A stretch of DNA of 41,822 nt from an uncultured bacterium (GTDB lineage Bacteria; Myxococcota_A; Polyangia; Polyangiales; Houyiibacteriaceae), in contig CALJDU010000031.1 of NCBI GenBank assembly GCA_938024995.1, forward strand, positions 1-41,822, in the 5' to 3' direction. The translations under genes and the position numbers were made by a program. The notes beneath the pieces were generated by a model that saw only the letters and a list, made by a program, of their open reading frames with translations, had not been told where the DNA came from and did no database searches. Shown here piece by piece: positions 7,262-16,763 of the stretch (position 1 is the stretch's first letter; each line of letters begins with the position of its first letter).

Positions 7262-8997
7262 GTCGCTTTCAACTCGCCGCGGGCTTCGCGCTCGTCCTTG
7301 GAGCCGCACACCTCGCCACGCCAGCGCCGGCCAGTGCTTACCAGTGCCTGACTGGCTCATGTCCAAAGTGGTGTGACCTACCCGTTCCTTACGCGATCAC
7401 CGTCACCTCGGCCGATTTGGACGAAGCGACGTGCCTCACCGAGACGCGACGCGGAATGGATGACTGGACGGGCCTCAGCTGCACCAACCTCACTATGGTC
7501 TACAACGGTCGCTCCAGCGGCACGGCGGGGCGCGGCGACGGGCAGCATTTGATCGGCTGGCTCGAGAGCGGTTGGCCGCACGGCAGCAGCGCGATCGGCG
7601 TGACCACGCCGCGATGGAACGGACGCAACTGTCTCATCGAGGCGGATATGCAGATGAACGGCCAGAACTTCACGTGGATCACCGGCTCCGGCTCAGGATC
7701 CAACGTGAACACGTATTCGATCGCGCTCCACGAAGGCGGTCACTACATCGGCCTTGGGCACAGCAGCGCGAGCGGCAACCCGATCATGTACTTCGCGTAC
7801 CGCGGAGGCATTGGAGCGATCGGCGCGGATGACCAAATGGGCATCTGCACGCTCTACCCGGGGAGCGGTGGTGGCTCGACCGATTGCCGAGACGTCGGCG
7901 TCGACTGTCCCGCCGGACAGACGTGCGACACCACCAATGGAAACTGCGTCGGCGGAGACACCCCGCCACCCCCGACTCCGGGCGAAGGCGGCGTCTGCGA
8001 TCCGTGTCCGTCCGGCAACGGCGACTGCGAGTCCGGTGGCTTCTGCCTCGCGTACTTCATGGGTGCACCGGGGGTCTGCGGCACCGCGTGTACGTCCGAC
8101 AGCGATTGCACCGAAGACACCCGAGACCGCTGCATCAACGTGAGCGGGATGGGCCAGTGCGTTCGCTTCAACGGCGACACGCCCGACTGTTCGGGCGCTC
8201 CGACCCCTCCGCCGGATCCGCCCGACCCCGACTGCGTCAACGACACCGACTGCATGCCGGGTTTCCGATGTGCATCGGGCAGCTGCGTGGAAGAGATGAC
8301 GACGCCTGAGCTCGGTGAGCTTGGCGATCCCTGCGCGGACAGCACCGAGTGTCGGTCCAACCTCTGCGCTCCGGGCCGCAACGTCTGCACCCGCAGCTGT
8401 GATTGGTTGAACACGACCTCCTGTCCCGACTCGTTCTTCTGCGACGGCGACGCAACAGGCGCGTGTGGTAGCGGTCTCTGCTTCGCGGGAACCCGCGGCG
8501 TGGCGACCAACGGCCAGTCCTGCACCGGCGACACCGACTGCACCTCGCTCTACTGCGGTGGCGGCATCTGCGGAATGCCATGTGCTCCGGGCCCGGACGC
8601 GGAGTGCGCGTCCGGTCAGACTTGTCAGGCAACCGGTGGATCCACCACGTGTGGCATCTGTGCGGATGGCGCCGAGCTCGGCGAGTGGTGTGACGACAAC
8701 GCCGACTGCTTGAGCGGCATCTGTGCGGTCCAGGGCGGCTCCAACTGGTGTACCGAGTTCTGCTCGGGGGACTGCCCAGATGGCTTCGAGTGTCAGGCGG
8801 TCGGCGATGGAGACCTCTCGGTCTGCGCGCCCAACGATGGGCCTCCGCCGCCACCTCCCGGCACGACGCCTCCCGGCAGCTCGCTTGAGGGTGGCTGTGG
8901 TTGCGTGGTGCCCGGCAGCACCGACACTGCGCCGAAGCCGTGGATCCTCCTCATCGTCATCCCCGCCATCGTGTGGTGGCGGCGCCGACGACGCTGA
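7258..8997 (+). CDS. Matrixin-family metalloprotease with Cys-rich region and MYXO-CTERM-like anchor
   Basis: This 579-residue secreted zinc protease carries the metzincin motif HEGGHYIGLGH (158-168; zinc ligands His158, His162 and His168, catalytic Glu159) and a Met-turn PIMYF (Met177). A signal peptide spans about 1-27. From about 200 to 525 the protein is Cys-rich, with repeated short modules of the type C-x-x-D-x-D-C and Pro-rich linkers (PPPPTPG, PPPPPPG). The C terminus is GGCGC, a hydrophobic segment (PWILLIVIPAIVWW) and RRRRR, the pattern of MYXO-CTERM sorting signals that anchor proteins at the myxobacterial surface. It is coupled to the preceding gene, and a hairpin terminator follows. 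Confidence 0.93.
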   Translation: MSRFQLAAGFALVLGAAHLATPAPASAYQCLTGSCPKWCDLPVPYAITVTSADLDEATCLTETRRGMDDWTGLSCTNLTMVYNGRSSGTAGRGDGQHLIGWLESGWPHGSSAIGVTTPRWNGRNCLIEADMQMNGQNFTWITGSGSGSNVNTYSIALHEGGHYIGLGHSSASGNPIMYFAYRGGIGAIGADDQMGICTLYPGSGGGSTDCRDVGVDCPAGQTCDTTNGNCVGGDTPPPPTPGEGGVCDPCPSGNGDCESGGFCLAYFMGAPGVCGTACTSDSDCTEDTRDRCINVSGMGQCVRFNGDTPDCSGAPTPPPDPPDPDCVNDTDCMPGFRCASGSCVEEMTTPELGELGDPCADSTECRSNLCAPGRNVCTRSCDWLNTTSCPDSFFCDGDATGACGSGLCFAGTRGVATNGQSCTGDTDCTSLYCGGGICGMPCAPGPDAECASGQTCQATGGSTTCGICADGAELGEWCDDNADCLSGICAVQGGSNWCTEFCSGDCPDGFECQAVGDGDLSVCAPNDGPPPPPPGTTPPGSSLEGGCGCVVPGSTDTAPKPWILLIVIPAIVWWRRRRR

Positions 8998-9020
8998 GCC
9001 GAGACGGCAACATGAAGGAA

Positions 9021-9045
9021 GGTGGCTTCGGCCGCCTTTTCTTTT
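9021..9045 (+). terminator. Rho-independent terminator after the matrixin gene
   Basis: GGTGGC (9021-9026), a TTCG tetraloop (9027-9030) and GCCGCC (9031-9036) form a 6-base-pair stem with one G-U pair, followed by TTTTCTTTT (9037-9045). It lies 23 bases after the protease stop. It also argues against starting the next ORF at GTG 9022. Confidence 0.8.
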
Positions 9046-9105
9046 GGCGGTGACTTAGAGTTACCCCTTGCGATCACGCCCCGCGGTCCATACACGACAC
9101 CTGCG

Positions 9106-10824
9106 ATGCGGCTTTACGATCATGTCCGTCCGTATCGCGGCCGCGTCCTTATCGGCGCGGTTCTGCTGCTGCTGACGAACATCCTCGACAAGGGGATCCC
9201 CTGGCTCCTGAAGAACGCGGTCGACGCGCTCTCCGCGGCACAGTGGTCGGAGGTCACACGCTTTGCGCTCTACGTGATCCTGGTCGCGGCGGGGATGTGG
9301 ATCGTTCGCACGTTCTCCCGGGTCTACGTCTTCAACGTGGGTCGCGACGTCGAGCATGACCTCCGTAACGTCGTGATGGAGAAGATCCACGCGCTCGGCT
9401 CGACCTTCTTCGCGCGGATGCCGACCGGCGAGATCATGAGCCGCGCGACCAACGACCTCGCGCAGATCCGCTTGCTCGTCGGCTTCGGGATCTTGAACGT
9501 GGTCAACGCCGGGTTCGCCTACGTCGGCGCCATCGCGTTGATGTTCGCGCTCTCTCCGGAGCTCACGCTCTACGCGCTCATCCCGTACCCGCTCATCGTC
9601 GTGTTCGCGCAAGCCTTCGGCAAGACGCTCTACCGCCGCAGCCTCGAGTCGCAGGAAGCGCTCGGCATGTTGGCGGAGCGCGCTCAGGAGAACCTCTCCG
9701 GCCTACGCGTCGTTCGCGCGTTCTCTCTTGAGGAGCGTGAGCTCGAGCGCTTCGAGGAGGTCAACCAAGAGGCCATTCGTCGCAACCTGAGGCTCGTTGT
9801 GCTGCGCGGCTTCATGTGGCCGATGCTCACGCTCATTGGTTCCTTCGCGACGCTCATCGTGATCTGGAAGGGCGGCGGCATGGTGATCGCGGGGACCCTC
9901 ACCGTCGGAGAGTTCGCCGCCTTCCACGCATACCTCGCGCAGCTGGTCTGGCCGACCCTCGCGTTCGGCTACTTGCTCGCGGTGGTCCAGCGCGGCCGCG
10001 CCTCGTTCGCGCGGGTCGCGGAGATCCTGGAAGCGACGCCCGAGGTGGCGCAGCCGAGCGCTCCCCGGCCCGCCGCGACTACCGGCGGTGTCGAGATCGA
10101 CGGGCTCACGTTCGCGTATGGCGAGACCGAGGTGCTCAGCGATGTCTCGTTCGCGGTCGCGCCGGGGCGGTCGCTCGCCATTCTCGGGTCGGTCGGTTCC
10201 GGCAAGAGCACCTTGGCGGCGCTGCTTCCGCGCTTGCTCCCGACGCCCACGGGCGCGGTTCGGCTCGCGGGCGACGACGTCACCACCCTCGACCTTCCAT
10301 CGCTCCGCGCGCAGATCGGCTACGCGCAACAAGACCCCTTCCTCTTCTCGTCGACCATTGAGAAGAACATCGCGTTCGCTGGGGAAGAGCCGAGCCGCGA
10401 GACCATCCGGGACGCCGCGCGCGAGGCGATGATCTTGAGCGAGATCGAGGAGCTCCCGGACGGTTTCGAGACGCTGGTCGGTGAGCGCGGCGTGCAGCTC
10501 TCGGGTGGGCAGAAGCAACGCGTATCGCTCGCGCGCGCGCTGCTCAGCGATCCATCTGTGCTGGTCCTCGACGATCCCCTCAGCGCGGTCGACGCGAAGA
10601 CTGAAAAGGCCATCCTCGATACGCTCGACCGCGTCAGCCAAAAGCGGAGCGTTTTGCTCATCACGCACCGGGTCGCGGCCGCTGCGCGGATGGACTACGT
10701 GATCGTCCTCGACGAAGGCAGGGTGGTCGAGCGCGGGACACATGACGAGCTCTGCGCGGCGAACGGGCTCTACAAGCGGCTGGCGGAGCGCCAAGCGCTT
10801 GAGCAGGAGCTGTCGACGCTGTGA
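9106..10824 (+). CDS. ABC exporter half-transporter with degenerate Walker B (TM-NBD)
   Basis: This 572-residue protein is a type IV (MsbA/LmrA-like) ABC exporter subunit, with membrane segments over about 15-300 and a nucleotide-binding domain over about 325-565. Walker A is GSVGSGKST (361-369), the signature is LSGGQ (465-469), and Walker B is VLVLDDP (485-491). The usual catalytic Glu is replaced by Asp490, as in the degenerate-site subunits of heterodimers such as TM287 or BmrC. An upstream GTG at 9022 is in frame but lies inside the terminator hairpin, so I start at ATG 9106 (MRLYDHVRPYRG). The stop overlaps the next ABC gene by GTGA. Confidence 0.92.
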   Translation: MRLYDHVRPYRGRVLIGAVLLLLTNILDKGIPWLLKNAVDALSAAQWSEVTRFALYVILVAAGMWIVRTFSRVYVFNVGRDVEHDLRNVVMEKIHALGSTFFARMPTGEIMSRATNDLAQIRLLVGFGILNVVNAGFAYVGAIALMFALSPELTLYALIPYPLIVVFAQAFGKTLYRRSLESQEALGMLAERAQENLSGLRVVRAFSLEERELERFEEVNQEAIRRNLRLVVLRGFMWPMLTLIGSFATLIVIWKGGGMVIAGTLTVGEFAAFHAYLAQLVWPTLAFGYLLAVVQRGRASFARVAEILEATPEVAQPSAPRPAATTGGVEIDGLTFAYGETEVLSDVSFAVAPGRSLAILGSVGSGKSTLAALLPRLLPTPTGAVRLAGDDVTTLDLPSLRAQIGYAQQDPFLFSSTIEKNIAFAGEEPSRETIRDAAREAMILSEIEELPDGFETLVGERGVQLSGGQKQRVSLARALLSDPSVLVLDDPLSAVDAKTEKAILDTLDRVSQKRSVLLITHRVAAAARMDYVIVLDEGRVVERGTHDELCAANGLYKRLAERQALEQELSTL

Positions 10825-12686
10825 GCGCCGCGAACCAGAAGAACGGGAAACGCCAAGCGCGGTCCGCGAACCTGCTCGTCGAGCAAGATGTTCAGGAACA
10901 GAGCTACGACCTCGCGTTGTTGCGCGGGCTCTGGCCGTACCTCAAGCCGCACTCGCACATCCTCGGCGTGGCGCTGCTCTTCATGCCGATCGCGTCGGTG
11001 GCCGCGGTCGCGCAGCCGTTCCTGCTCAAGTCAGCGATCGACGCGACCTTGGTGACCTCGTCGGCCGACGCGCTTGAGAACATCGTGCTCTTGTTCTTCG
11101 GCGCGATCGTCCTGCAGTTCTTCGCGCGCTTTGCGCAGACCTACCTCATGCAGCTCGCGGGGCAGCGCGCGACCGCGGGCCTGCGCCGTTCCGTGTTCGA
11201 GCACATTCAGCGACTCGCGGTGGGCTATCTCGACCGCACCCCGATCGGGCGCGTGGTCACCCGCGTCACCAACGACATCGATGGGCTCACCGAGCTCTTC
11301 GCGTCCGGCGCGGTGACGGCGATCGCGGACCTCGTCACGCTCGCGGGCATCGTCTGTTTCATGCTCTATCTCGACTGGCAGCTGAGCCTCGTGGCCTTCG
11401 CCGCGCTGCCGCCGCTCGCCGTCGCGATCAACATCTTCCGTGGGCACGCGCGCAAAGCGTTTCGCGGGATCCGATTCCGGATCGCGCAGCTCAACGCCTA
11501 CCTCAACGAACAGGTGCAGGGCATCGCGGTCGTGCAGGCGTTCTCGCGAGAGGCGGAGTGCGCCGCGGAGTACGCCGAGATCAACGCCGCGTATCGCCAG
11601 GCGAACTACGACGCGATTCGCTACGACGCGCTCCTCTACTCGGTCGTTCAATCGGTGTCGGTCGCGTGCGTCGCGATGGTGCTCTGGTTCGCGGCCGCCC
11701 GCGCCGGCTGGGCGACTCAGGCGTCCGCGGCGGAGGTCGGCACCGTCGTCGCGTTCTATGACTTCATTCAGCGCTTCTTCATCCCCATCCGAGACCTCGC
11801 GACCAAGTACACGATCATTCAACAGTCGCTCGCGTCCGCCGAGCGGATCTTCTCGCTGCTCTCCGTGGATGAGCTCGACGCGGACGGGCTCCGTGAGCCC
11901 GAAGGCGAATCACCGGCCGATGACGTCGCGATCGCGTTCCGCGGCGTCGAGTTTGGCTACCGCCCCGAACACCCTGTGTTGCGTGATGTGTCGTTTGAGA
12001 TCCGTCGCGGCCAACGCGTCGCCATCGTGGGCGCGACCGGCTCGGGCAAGACGACGGTCTTGTCTTTGCTCCAGCGGCTCTACGAGCTTCAGTCCGGCGA
12101 GGTGTGGGTCACCGGAGACGAGGTGCGCGCGGTGTCTCGCGCGGGTTTGCGTGGACGCTTCGCGAGCGTGCCGCAGGACGTGTTCCTGTTCAGCGGCACC
12201 GTCCGCGACAACCTCGCGCTCAACGATGATGTGAGCGATGAACGCGCGATTGACGCGCTCGAGCGAGTCGGCGCCATGTCGTTCCTCGAAGAGCGCGGGG
12301 GGCTCGACGCCGAGATCGGCGAGCGCGGACAAGGGTTCAGCGCGGGGCAGCGACAGCTCCTGTCGTTCGCGCGCGCTCTGGTACGAGACGCGCCGCTCTT
12401 GCTTCTCGACGAGGCCACGGCCAACGTCGATAGCGAGTCGGAAGCCGAGCTGCAGCGCGCGGTCAGTGAAGTCCTCGCCGGTCGGACCGCGCTGATTGTT
12501 GCGCATCGACTCTCCACGATTCGCGATGCCGATCGTATCTTGGTCTTCCACAAGGGCCGGATCGTCGAGGATGGCGACCACGAGAGCTTGCTTTCTGCGG
12601 GCGGCGTCTACAGCCGTCTTCACCGCCTTCAGTTCGCCGCCGATCCGGGACAGGCTGAGCTACAGGATGGCGCGACAATACGGTAG
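10821..12686 (+). CDS. ABC exporter half-transporter, catalytic partner (TM-NBD)
   Basis: This 621-residue ABC exporter subunit has a roughly 40-residue polar N terminus, a six-segment membrane domain (about 45-340) and a nucleotide-binding domain. Walker A is GATGSGKTT (404-412), the signature is unusual, FSAGQ (506-510), and Walker B is canonical, LLLLDEAT, with catalytic Glu531. This complements the upstream subunit: the non-consensus signature here pairs with the partner's degenerate Walker B, leaving one active site. The two genes overlap by GTGA, fitting obligatory heterodimer assembly. Substrate is unknown; lipids or drugs are usual for the family. The TAG stop lies 17 bases before the kinase start. 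Confidence 0.93.
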   Translation: MSAANQKNGKRQARSANLLVEQDVQEQSYDLALLRGLWPYLKPHSHILGVALLFMPIASVAAVAQPFLLKSAIDATLVTSSADALENIVLLFFGAIVLQFFARFAQTYLMQLAGQRATAGLRRSVFEHIQRLAVGYLDRTPIGRVVTRVTNDIDGLTELFASGAVTAIADLVTLAGIVCFMLYLDWQLSLVAFAALPPLAVAINIFRGHARKAFRGIRFRIAQLNAYLNEQVQGIAVVQAFSREAECAAEYAEINAAYRQANYDAIRYDALLYSVVQSVSVACVAMVLWFAAARAGWATQASAAEVGTVVAFYDFIQRFFIPIRDLATKYTIIQQSLASAERIFSLLSVDELDADGLREPEGESPADDVAIAFRGVEFGYRPEHPVLRDVSFEIRRGQRVAIVGATGSGKTTVLSLLQRLYELQSGEVWVTGDEVRAVSRAGLRGRFASVPQDVFLFSGTVRDNLALNDDVSDERAIDALERVGAMSFLEERGGLDAEIGERGQGFSAGQRQLLSFARALVRDAPLLLLDEATANVDSESEAELQRAVSEVLAGRTALIVAHRLSTIRDADRILVFHKGRIVEDGDHESLLSAGGVYSRLHRLQFAADPGQAELQDGATIR

Positions 12687-12703
12687 ACTTCGCCGCTCGC
12701 GCG

Positions 12704-15700
12704 ATGTCGCGCATTGAAGGGGTCGATGTGGAGTCTGCGCCCGTCATCTACGGGAAATACCAACTGATCGAGCTCCTCGCGCGGGGGGGCATGGCCGAGG
12801 TGTTTAAAGCCAAGGCGCATGGCGTCGAAGGCTTCGAAAAGATCTTGGTCATCAAGCGGATCCTCCCCGAGCTCTCGACCGACTGGGAGTTCGTCGAGCT
12901 CTTCATCAACGAGGCCAAGATCGCGGTCAGCCTCTCGCACGCGAACCTAGTGCAGGTCTTCGATCTGGGGAAAGCCGACGACCGCTACTTCATCGCGATG
13001 GAGTATGTCGCCGGACACGATCTCGCGACCGTGTTGAGGCGCGGTCGACGTCTAGGTCATCCACTTCCGCCCGAGCTGGCGGTCTACCTCATCTCCGAGA
13101 TCGCGAAGGGGCTCGACTACGCACATCGTCGACGTGACACCGAGATGCAGCCGCTTCACATCGTGCATCGCGACGTCAGCCCGCAGAACGTGCTCCTCAG
13201 TAACGAGGGGGAGGTCAAGCTGACCGACTTCGGGATCGCGACGACCCGCCTCTCGCTCAAGGTGACCGACACCGGCACGCTGAAGGGCAAGTACGCCTAC
13301 ATGTCTCCGGAGCAGGCGCGCGGAGAAGACGTCGATCACCGCACCGACATCTACGCGCTTGGGGTCGTGCTCTATGAGGCGCTGGCGGGACACCACCCGT
13401 TCGCCGGTCCTTCTCCTTACGAGACGCTCGCGGCGGTTCGTGAGGGCAACACGCGCCCGATCGAAGACTTTCTGCCCGACCTCCCCAAGGAGCTCCGCGA
13501 CGCGCTGAGCTGGGCGCTCGCGCCCGCTCCCGAGGACCGCTTTCAGAGCGCCGGGCACATGTACGAGGAGCTCATCCAGTACCTCTACTCGACCCGCCGT
13601 CGGGTCGGGGCGCCGGACCTCGCGCGCTACCTCAAGACGATCGCGGACGAGGCCGAGCGGCAGGAGCCGGAAGAAGACCTCCGCGCGCTCTTCGGTGGCG
13701 GACCGACCCGAAGCGGCAAGCGCGGCGCTTCGTCCGGGCCGCGGCCGATCATCACCCGCGCCCAAGCGGAGCGTCGCGAGGTGGCAGCGCTTCAGGTCTC
13801 GATGGCGACCGATGAGCCGTTTCCAGAGCGTCGGGTGAGCGAGCTCATCCGCTTCCTCGGAGGCGCTCTGGTCACGCAGAGCGAAGACGATGGAGAGCGC
13901 CGCTGGGTCGCCTTCTTCGGGGTCAAGCGACCCGACGGACGTGAAGCGTTTACCGCCGCCGACTGCGCGAGCAAGATCGTCGCGGCCACGCGCGACGCGG
14001 TCGACGTCTCCGCGGGCGCGACCACGATTCAGGCCGGCGTTGAGGTCGGTCACGTGATGGTCGACGCGGCCGGAGAACTGATCCCGGACGCGCGGACGGA
14101 CCGTCTGATCGCGGACGTGAAGCGCCTGACGCGTAAAGCTCGCTTCGGCACGACGCAGGTCAGCCGCAGCGTCGCGGAGACCATCGCGCATCGCTTCGAG
14201 GTGCTTGAGGACGAGGGGCTTACGCTCGGAAAGCGGCTGCCGGTCGCGCAGGGGCGCATCGTCGGGCGCCGGGATCAGCTCCGGCGCATTGGTGAGGTTC
14301 TCGCCATCGCGACCGCCGGCGCACCGCGGCTCATCTCGATCGTCGGTCCGCCGGGAATCGGCAAGTCGCGTCTCCTCGAAGAGACCGCGCGCCGGATCCG
14401 GGTCGGTGGCCACGAAGTCGCGATGTACCTGACGCAGCTGCTGCCGCAAGATCGCGACATCCCGCTCTCCGCGTGCCGCAAGATGCTCCACGGGATCTTG
14501 GGGCTCGCCGACTTCGCGTCGCGGGAAGAGATGAAGGCGCAGACCGGCCGGCTTCGGGAGCTCGCGCTCACCGCCCAAGAGGTGCTCGCGATCGAGCAGA
14601 CGCTCGGCGTGACCTCGGTCGGTGACGACTCCTCCCAGGACCTTCGTCTCCTCCGCGTCGCGGCGACCCGCATCGCGCAAAAGCTCGCCGAGGATCGGCT
14701 CACCGTGTTCGCCTTCGATGGCGTCGAGTCGATCGATAACGCCAGTCGCGCCATTTTGCGGGAGATGCTTGAGCGCCCGCGGGAGTCCAAGATCGTCTTG
14801 CTCGCGACCTCGCGCCCAGGCTCGCCGCTCTTCGATGGCCTCCAGAACCACGAGACGATCACGCTCGGTCCGCTCGACGACACCGACATCGGCAAGCTCA
14901 CCGCGCAGCGGCTCGGGACCGATGAGCTCCCCCCGACGTTGCTCCGCGAGCTCTCTTTGAAGAGCGGCGGGAACCCGCTCTACATTGAGGAGTACCTGCG
15001 CGCGCTTGAGGACGCCGGCGCGCTGGAGGCGCCCGACGGTGGCGTCGTGACGTTTAACGAAGAGATCGCGGTGGACGTTCCGAAGACCTTGCGCGGCATC
15101 GCGGCGGCGCGGGTCGCCCGCGTCGACGCGGTCGGCCGGCACCTGCTCCAGATCATCGCGGTAGCCGACGCGAACGCGAGCGACGAGGTCCTCGCGGTCG
15201 TCTCGGGAAGAGACCGCGCGGAAGTCGTGGCGACGACCGACGCGCTGCGCGAACGCGAGCTCTTGGTCACGGACGCGACGGGGCATCACTTCGCGCACGA
15301 GGTCCTGCGCCGCGTTGTCTATGACGGCCTCCCGATCGAGGCGCGACGTAACCTGCACGGCGCGATCGGACACGCGCTGGCGGTCACCTATCCCGATCAC
15401 ATCGCGGACCTCGCGGAGCGGCTCGCGCGGCACCATCGCGAAGCCGGCAACCTCGACGAAGCAGAGCGCTACTGGGTCTTGTCAGCGGACCGGCTCGAGT
15501 CGGAGCGTGCGCTCTCGGGCGCAGTGGACAGCTTGGCGCGCGCGATTGAGGTGCGGCAGCAGACGCCGGGCTCGGACCACGGACAAGCGCTCCGATACTA
15601 CCGACGCATCGGCGAGCTTTGCTTCCGGAGTCGCGGCCTGCGGCAAGGCGCTGAGCGGATGGCGTCGGCGCTTGAGCTGGCGGAAGCGCTCCGACGTCCG

Positions 15701-16609
15701 AGCCAGGTCGCGCGCTTCAGCATGCTGCGAGGCCGCTTCCTGTCGGAAGCGAACTCCTTCGCGGAAGGGCGCCGCTACTTTGAGCGCGCGCGAGAGCTCG
15801 CGCGCGCCGAGAACGATGAAGCGCTCCTCCTTGACCTCACGATCGCGACCGCGGACGCAGACATCCGCAACGGCGACTATGAGGGCGGGGTGGATCTCTT
15901 GCTCGAGGCGCTGGAGCTGGCTCGCCGACGTGACGACGAGTCGATGCAGATGCGCGCGCTGCTGGCGCTCGCGCTGGCCTACGCGGGGATGGGCAAAGCG
16001 GACGACGCGAACCTCGCGCTGACCTCCGCGCGCGAGCTCCCGAGCGCGACGGAGCGCCGCTACCTTCGCTGTCAGATCTGCAAGGCCGACTCCATCGTCG
16101 CGTTCTACGCGGAGGACCACGACCGCGCTCAGCGGGCCGCGGAGGCCGCTCTGGAGCTCGCGAAGGAGTTTGAGTTTCACTACGAGGCCGCGGTTAACGC
16201 GCACAACCTCGGCGAGCTCCACCTGCGCGCCGAGGGCTTCAAGCGCGCGTTCGCGCTCATTCGCTACAGTTACGAGACCGCGCGCGAGCATGGGCTGGTC
16301 AAGCTCCAGAACTCCAACCTGCGCGTCCTCGGCTTTATCGACGCGATGAAGTTCGGGAGCGAGAAGGGGCGCGAGCGGATCCTCGAGGCGCACAGCTATG
16401 CCGAGACGAACGGCTTCGTGTGGGATCTGATCCAAGCGAAGTACTCACTGGCGGTTGTCGACCAGCACCAAGGACGCTCGAGCGAGGCAGAGGCGCTGCT
16501 GCGTGACGTCGCGCAGCTCTCCGCTCAATACGGGCACGCGCGGCACGCACGCGCTGCGGCCGAGGGGCTCCAGCGACTCGCGGACGACAAACCGCTGGTT
16601 TGGATCTAG
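12704..16609 (+). CDS. Ser/Thr protein kinase fused to cyclase-like, AAA-type ATPase and TPR regions
   Basis: This 1301-residue cytoplasmic signalling protein begins with an active-looking Hanks-type kinase (about 18-295): glycine loop ARGGMAEVF, Lys51, HRD at 155-157 followed by Asn162, and DFG at 175-177. After a Pro/Arg-rich linker, residues about 357-505 resemble a degenerate class III nucleotide-cyclase domain (REVAALQVS, AGVEVGHVM, FGTTQVSRSVAE). An AAA_16/STAND-type ATPase follows, with P-loop GPPGIGKS (548-555) and NPLYIEEYLRAL near 757. TPR-like helices fill about 880-1295. This order is known in large myxobacterial kinases. No transmembrane segment is seen. A 794-codon minus-strand frame inside is a shadow. 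Confidence 0.93.
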   Translation: MSRIEGVDVESAPVIYGKYQLIELLARGGMAEVFKAKAHGVEGFEKILVIKRILPELSTDWEFVELFINEAKIAVSLSHANLVQVFDLGKADDRYFIAMEYVAGHDLATVLRRGRRLGHPLPPELAVYLISEIAKGLDYAHRRRDTEMQPLHIVHRDVSPQNVLLSNEGEVKLTDFGIATTRLSLKVTDTGTLKGKYAYMSPEQARGEDVDHRTDIYALGVVLYEALAGHHPFAGPSPYETLAAVREGNTRPIEDFLPDLPKELRDALSWALAPAPEDRFQSAGHMYEELIQYLYSTRRRVGAPDLARYLKTIADEAERQEPEEDLRALFGGGPTRSGKRGASSGPRPIITRAQAERREVAALQVSMATDEPFPERRVSELIRFLGGALVTQSEDDGERRWVAFFGVKRPDGREAFTAADCASKIVAATRDAVDVSAGATTIQAGVEVGHVMVDAAGELIPDARTDRLIADVKRLTRKARFGTTQVSRSVAETIAHRFEVLEDEGLTLGKRLPVAQGRIVGRRDQLRRIGEVLAIATAGAPRLISIVGPPGIGKSRLLEETARRIRVGGHEVAMYLTQLLPQDRDIPLSACRKMLHGILGLADFASREEMKAQTGRLRELALTAQEVLAIEQTLGVTSVGDDSSQDLRLLRVAATRIAQKLAEDRLTVFAFDGVESIDNASRAILREMLERPRESKIVLLATSRPGSPLFDGLQNHETITLGPLDDTDIGKLTAQRLGTDELPPTLLRELSLKSGGNPLYIEEYLRALEDAGALEAPDGGVVTFNEEIAVDVPKTLRGIAAARVARVDAVGRHLLQIIAVADANASDEVLAVVSGRDRAEVVATTDALRERELLVTDATGHHFAHEVLRRVVYDGLPIEARRNLHGAIGHALAVTYPDHIADLAERLARHHREAGNLDEAERYWVLSADRLESERALSGAVDSLARAIEVRQQTPGSDHGQALRYYRRIGELCFRSRGLRQGAERMASALELAEALRRPSQVARFSMLRGRFLSEANSFAEGRRYFERARELARAENDEALLLDLTIATADADIRNGDYEGGVDLLLEALELARRRDDESMQMRALLALALAYAGMGKADDANLALTSARELPSATERRYLRCQICKADSIVAFYAEDHDRAQRAAEAALELAKEFEFHYEAAVNAHNLGELHLRAEGFKRAFALIRYSYETAREHGLVKLQNSNLRVLGFIDAMKFGSEKGRERILEAHSYAETNGFVWDLIQAKYSLAVVDQHQGRSSEAEALLRDVAQLSAQYGHARHARAAAEGLQRLADDKPLVWI

Positions 16610-16690
16610 CTTCCTCCTCGACCGGTCGGTCGCTTTGCTCCCGATCTCGTCGCGTCACATCGCTCGCTTTCATTCGAGGAAGTGGAATTG

Positions 16691-16721
16691 AAAAAGGCCG
16701 CCCGTGCAGGGTGGCCTTTTT
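16691..16721. terminator. Bidirectional rho-independent terminator
   Basis: AAAAA (16691-16695), GGCCGCCC (16696-16703), loop GTGCA, GGGTGGCC (16709-16716) and TTTTT (16717-16721) make an 8-base-pair hairpin, with one wobble pair, flanked by an A-run and a T-run. It can therefore end both the kinase transcript on the plus strand and the gap-pgk-tpiA-secG transcript on the minus strand. Confidence 0.88.
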
Positions 16722-16763
16722 CGTCGCGGCTTGAGTCGCGAAACGGGTCGCGGTTCGCGATCG

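Noticed and set aside
9022..9105. N-terminal extension of the first ABC subunit from GTG 9022
   Set aside because: The codons fall in the terminator hairpin of the preceding gene, and the family N terminus fits ATG 9106.
13052..15436. Minus-strand frame of 794 codons
   Set aside because: It is opposite the kinase gene, whose motifs are unmistakable; the product is Arg/Asp/Val-rich shadow sequence.
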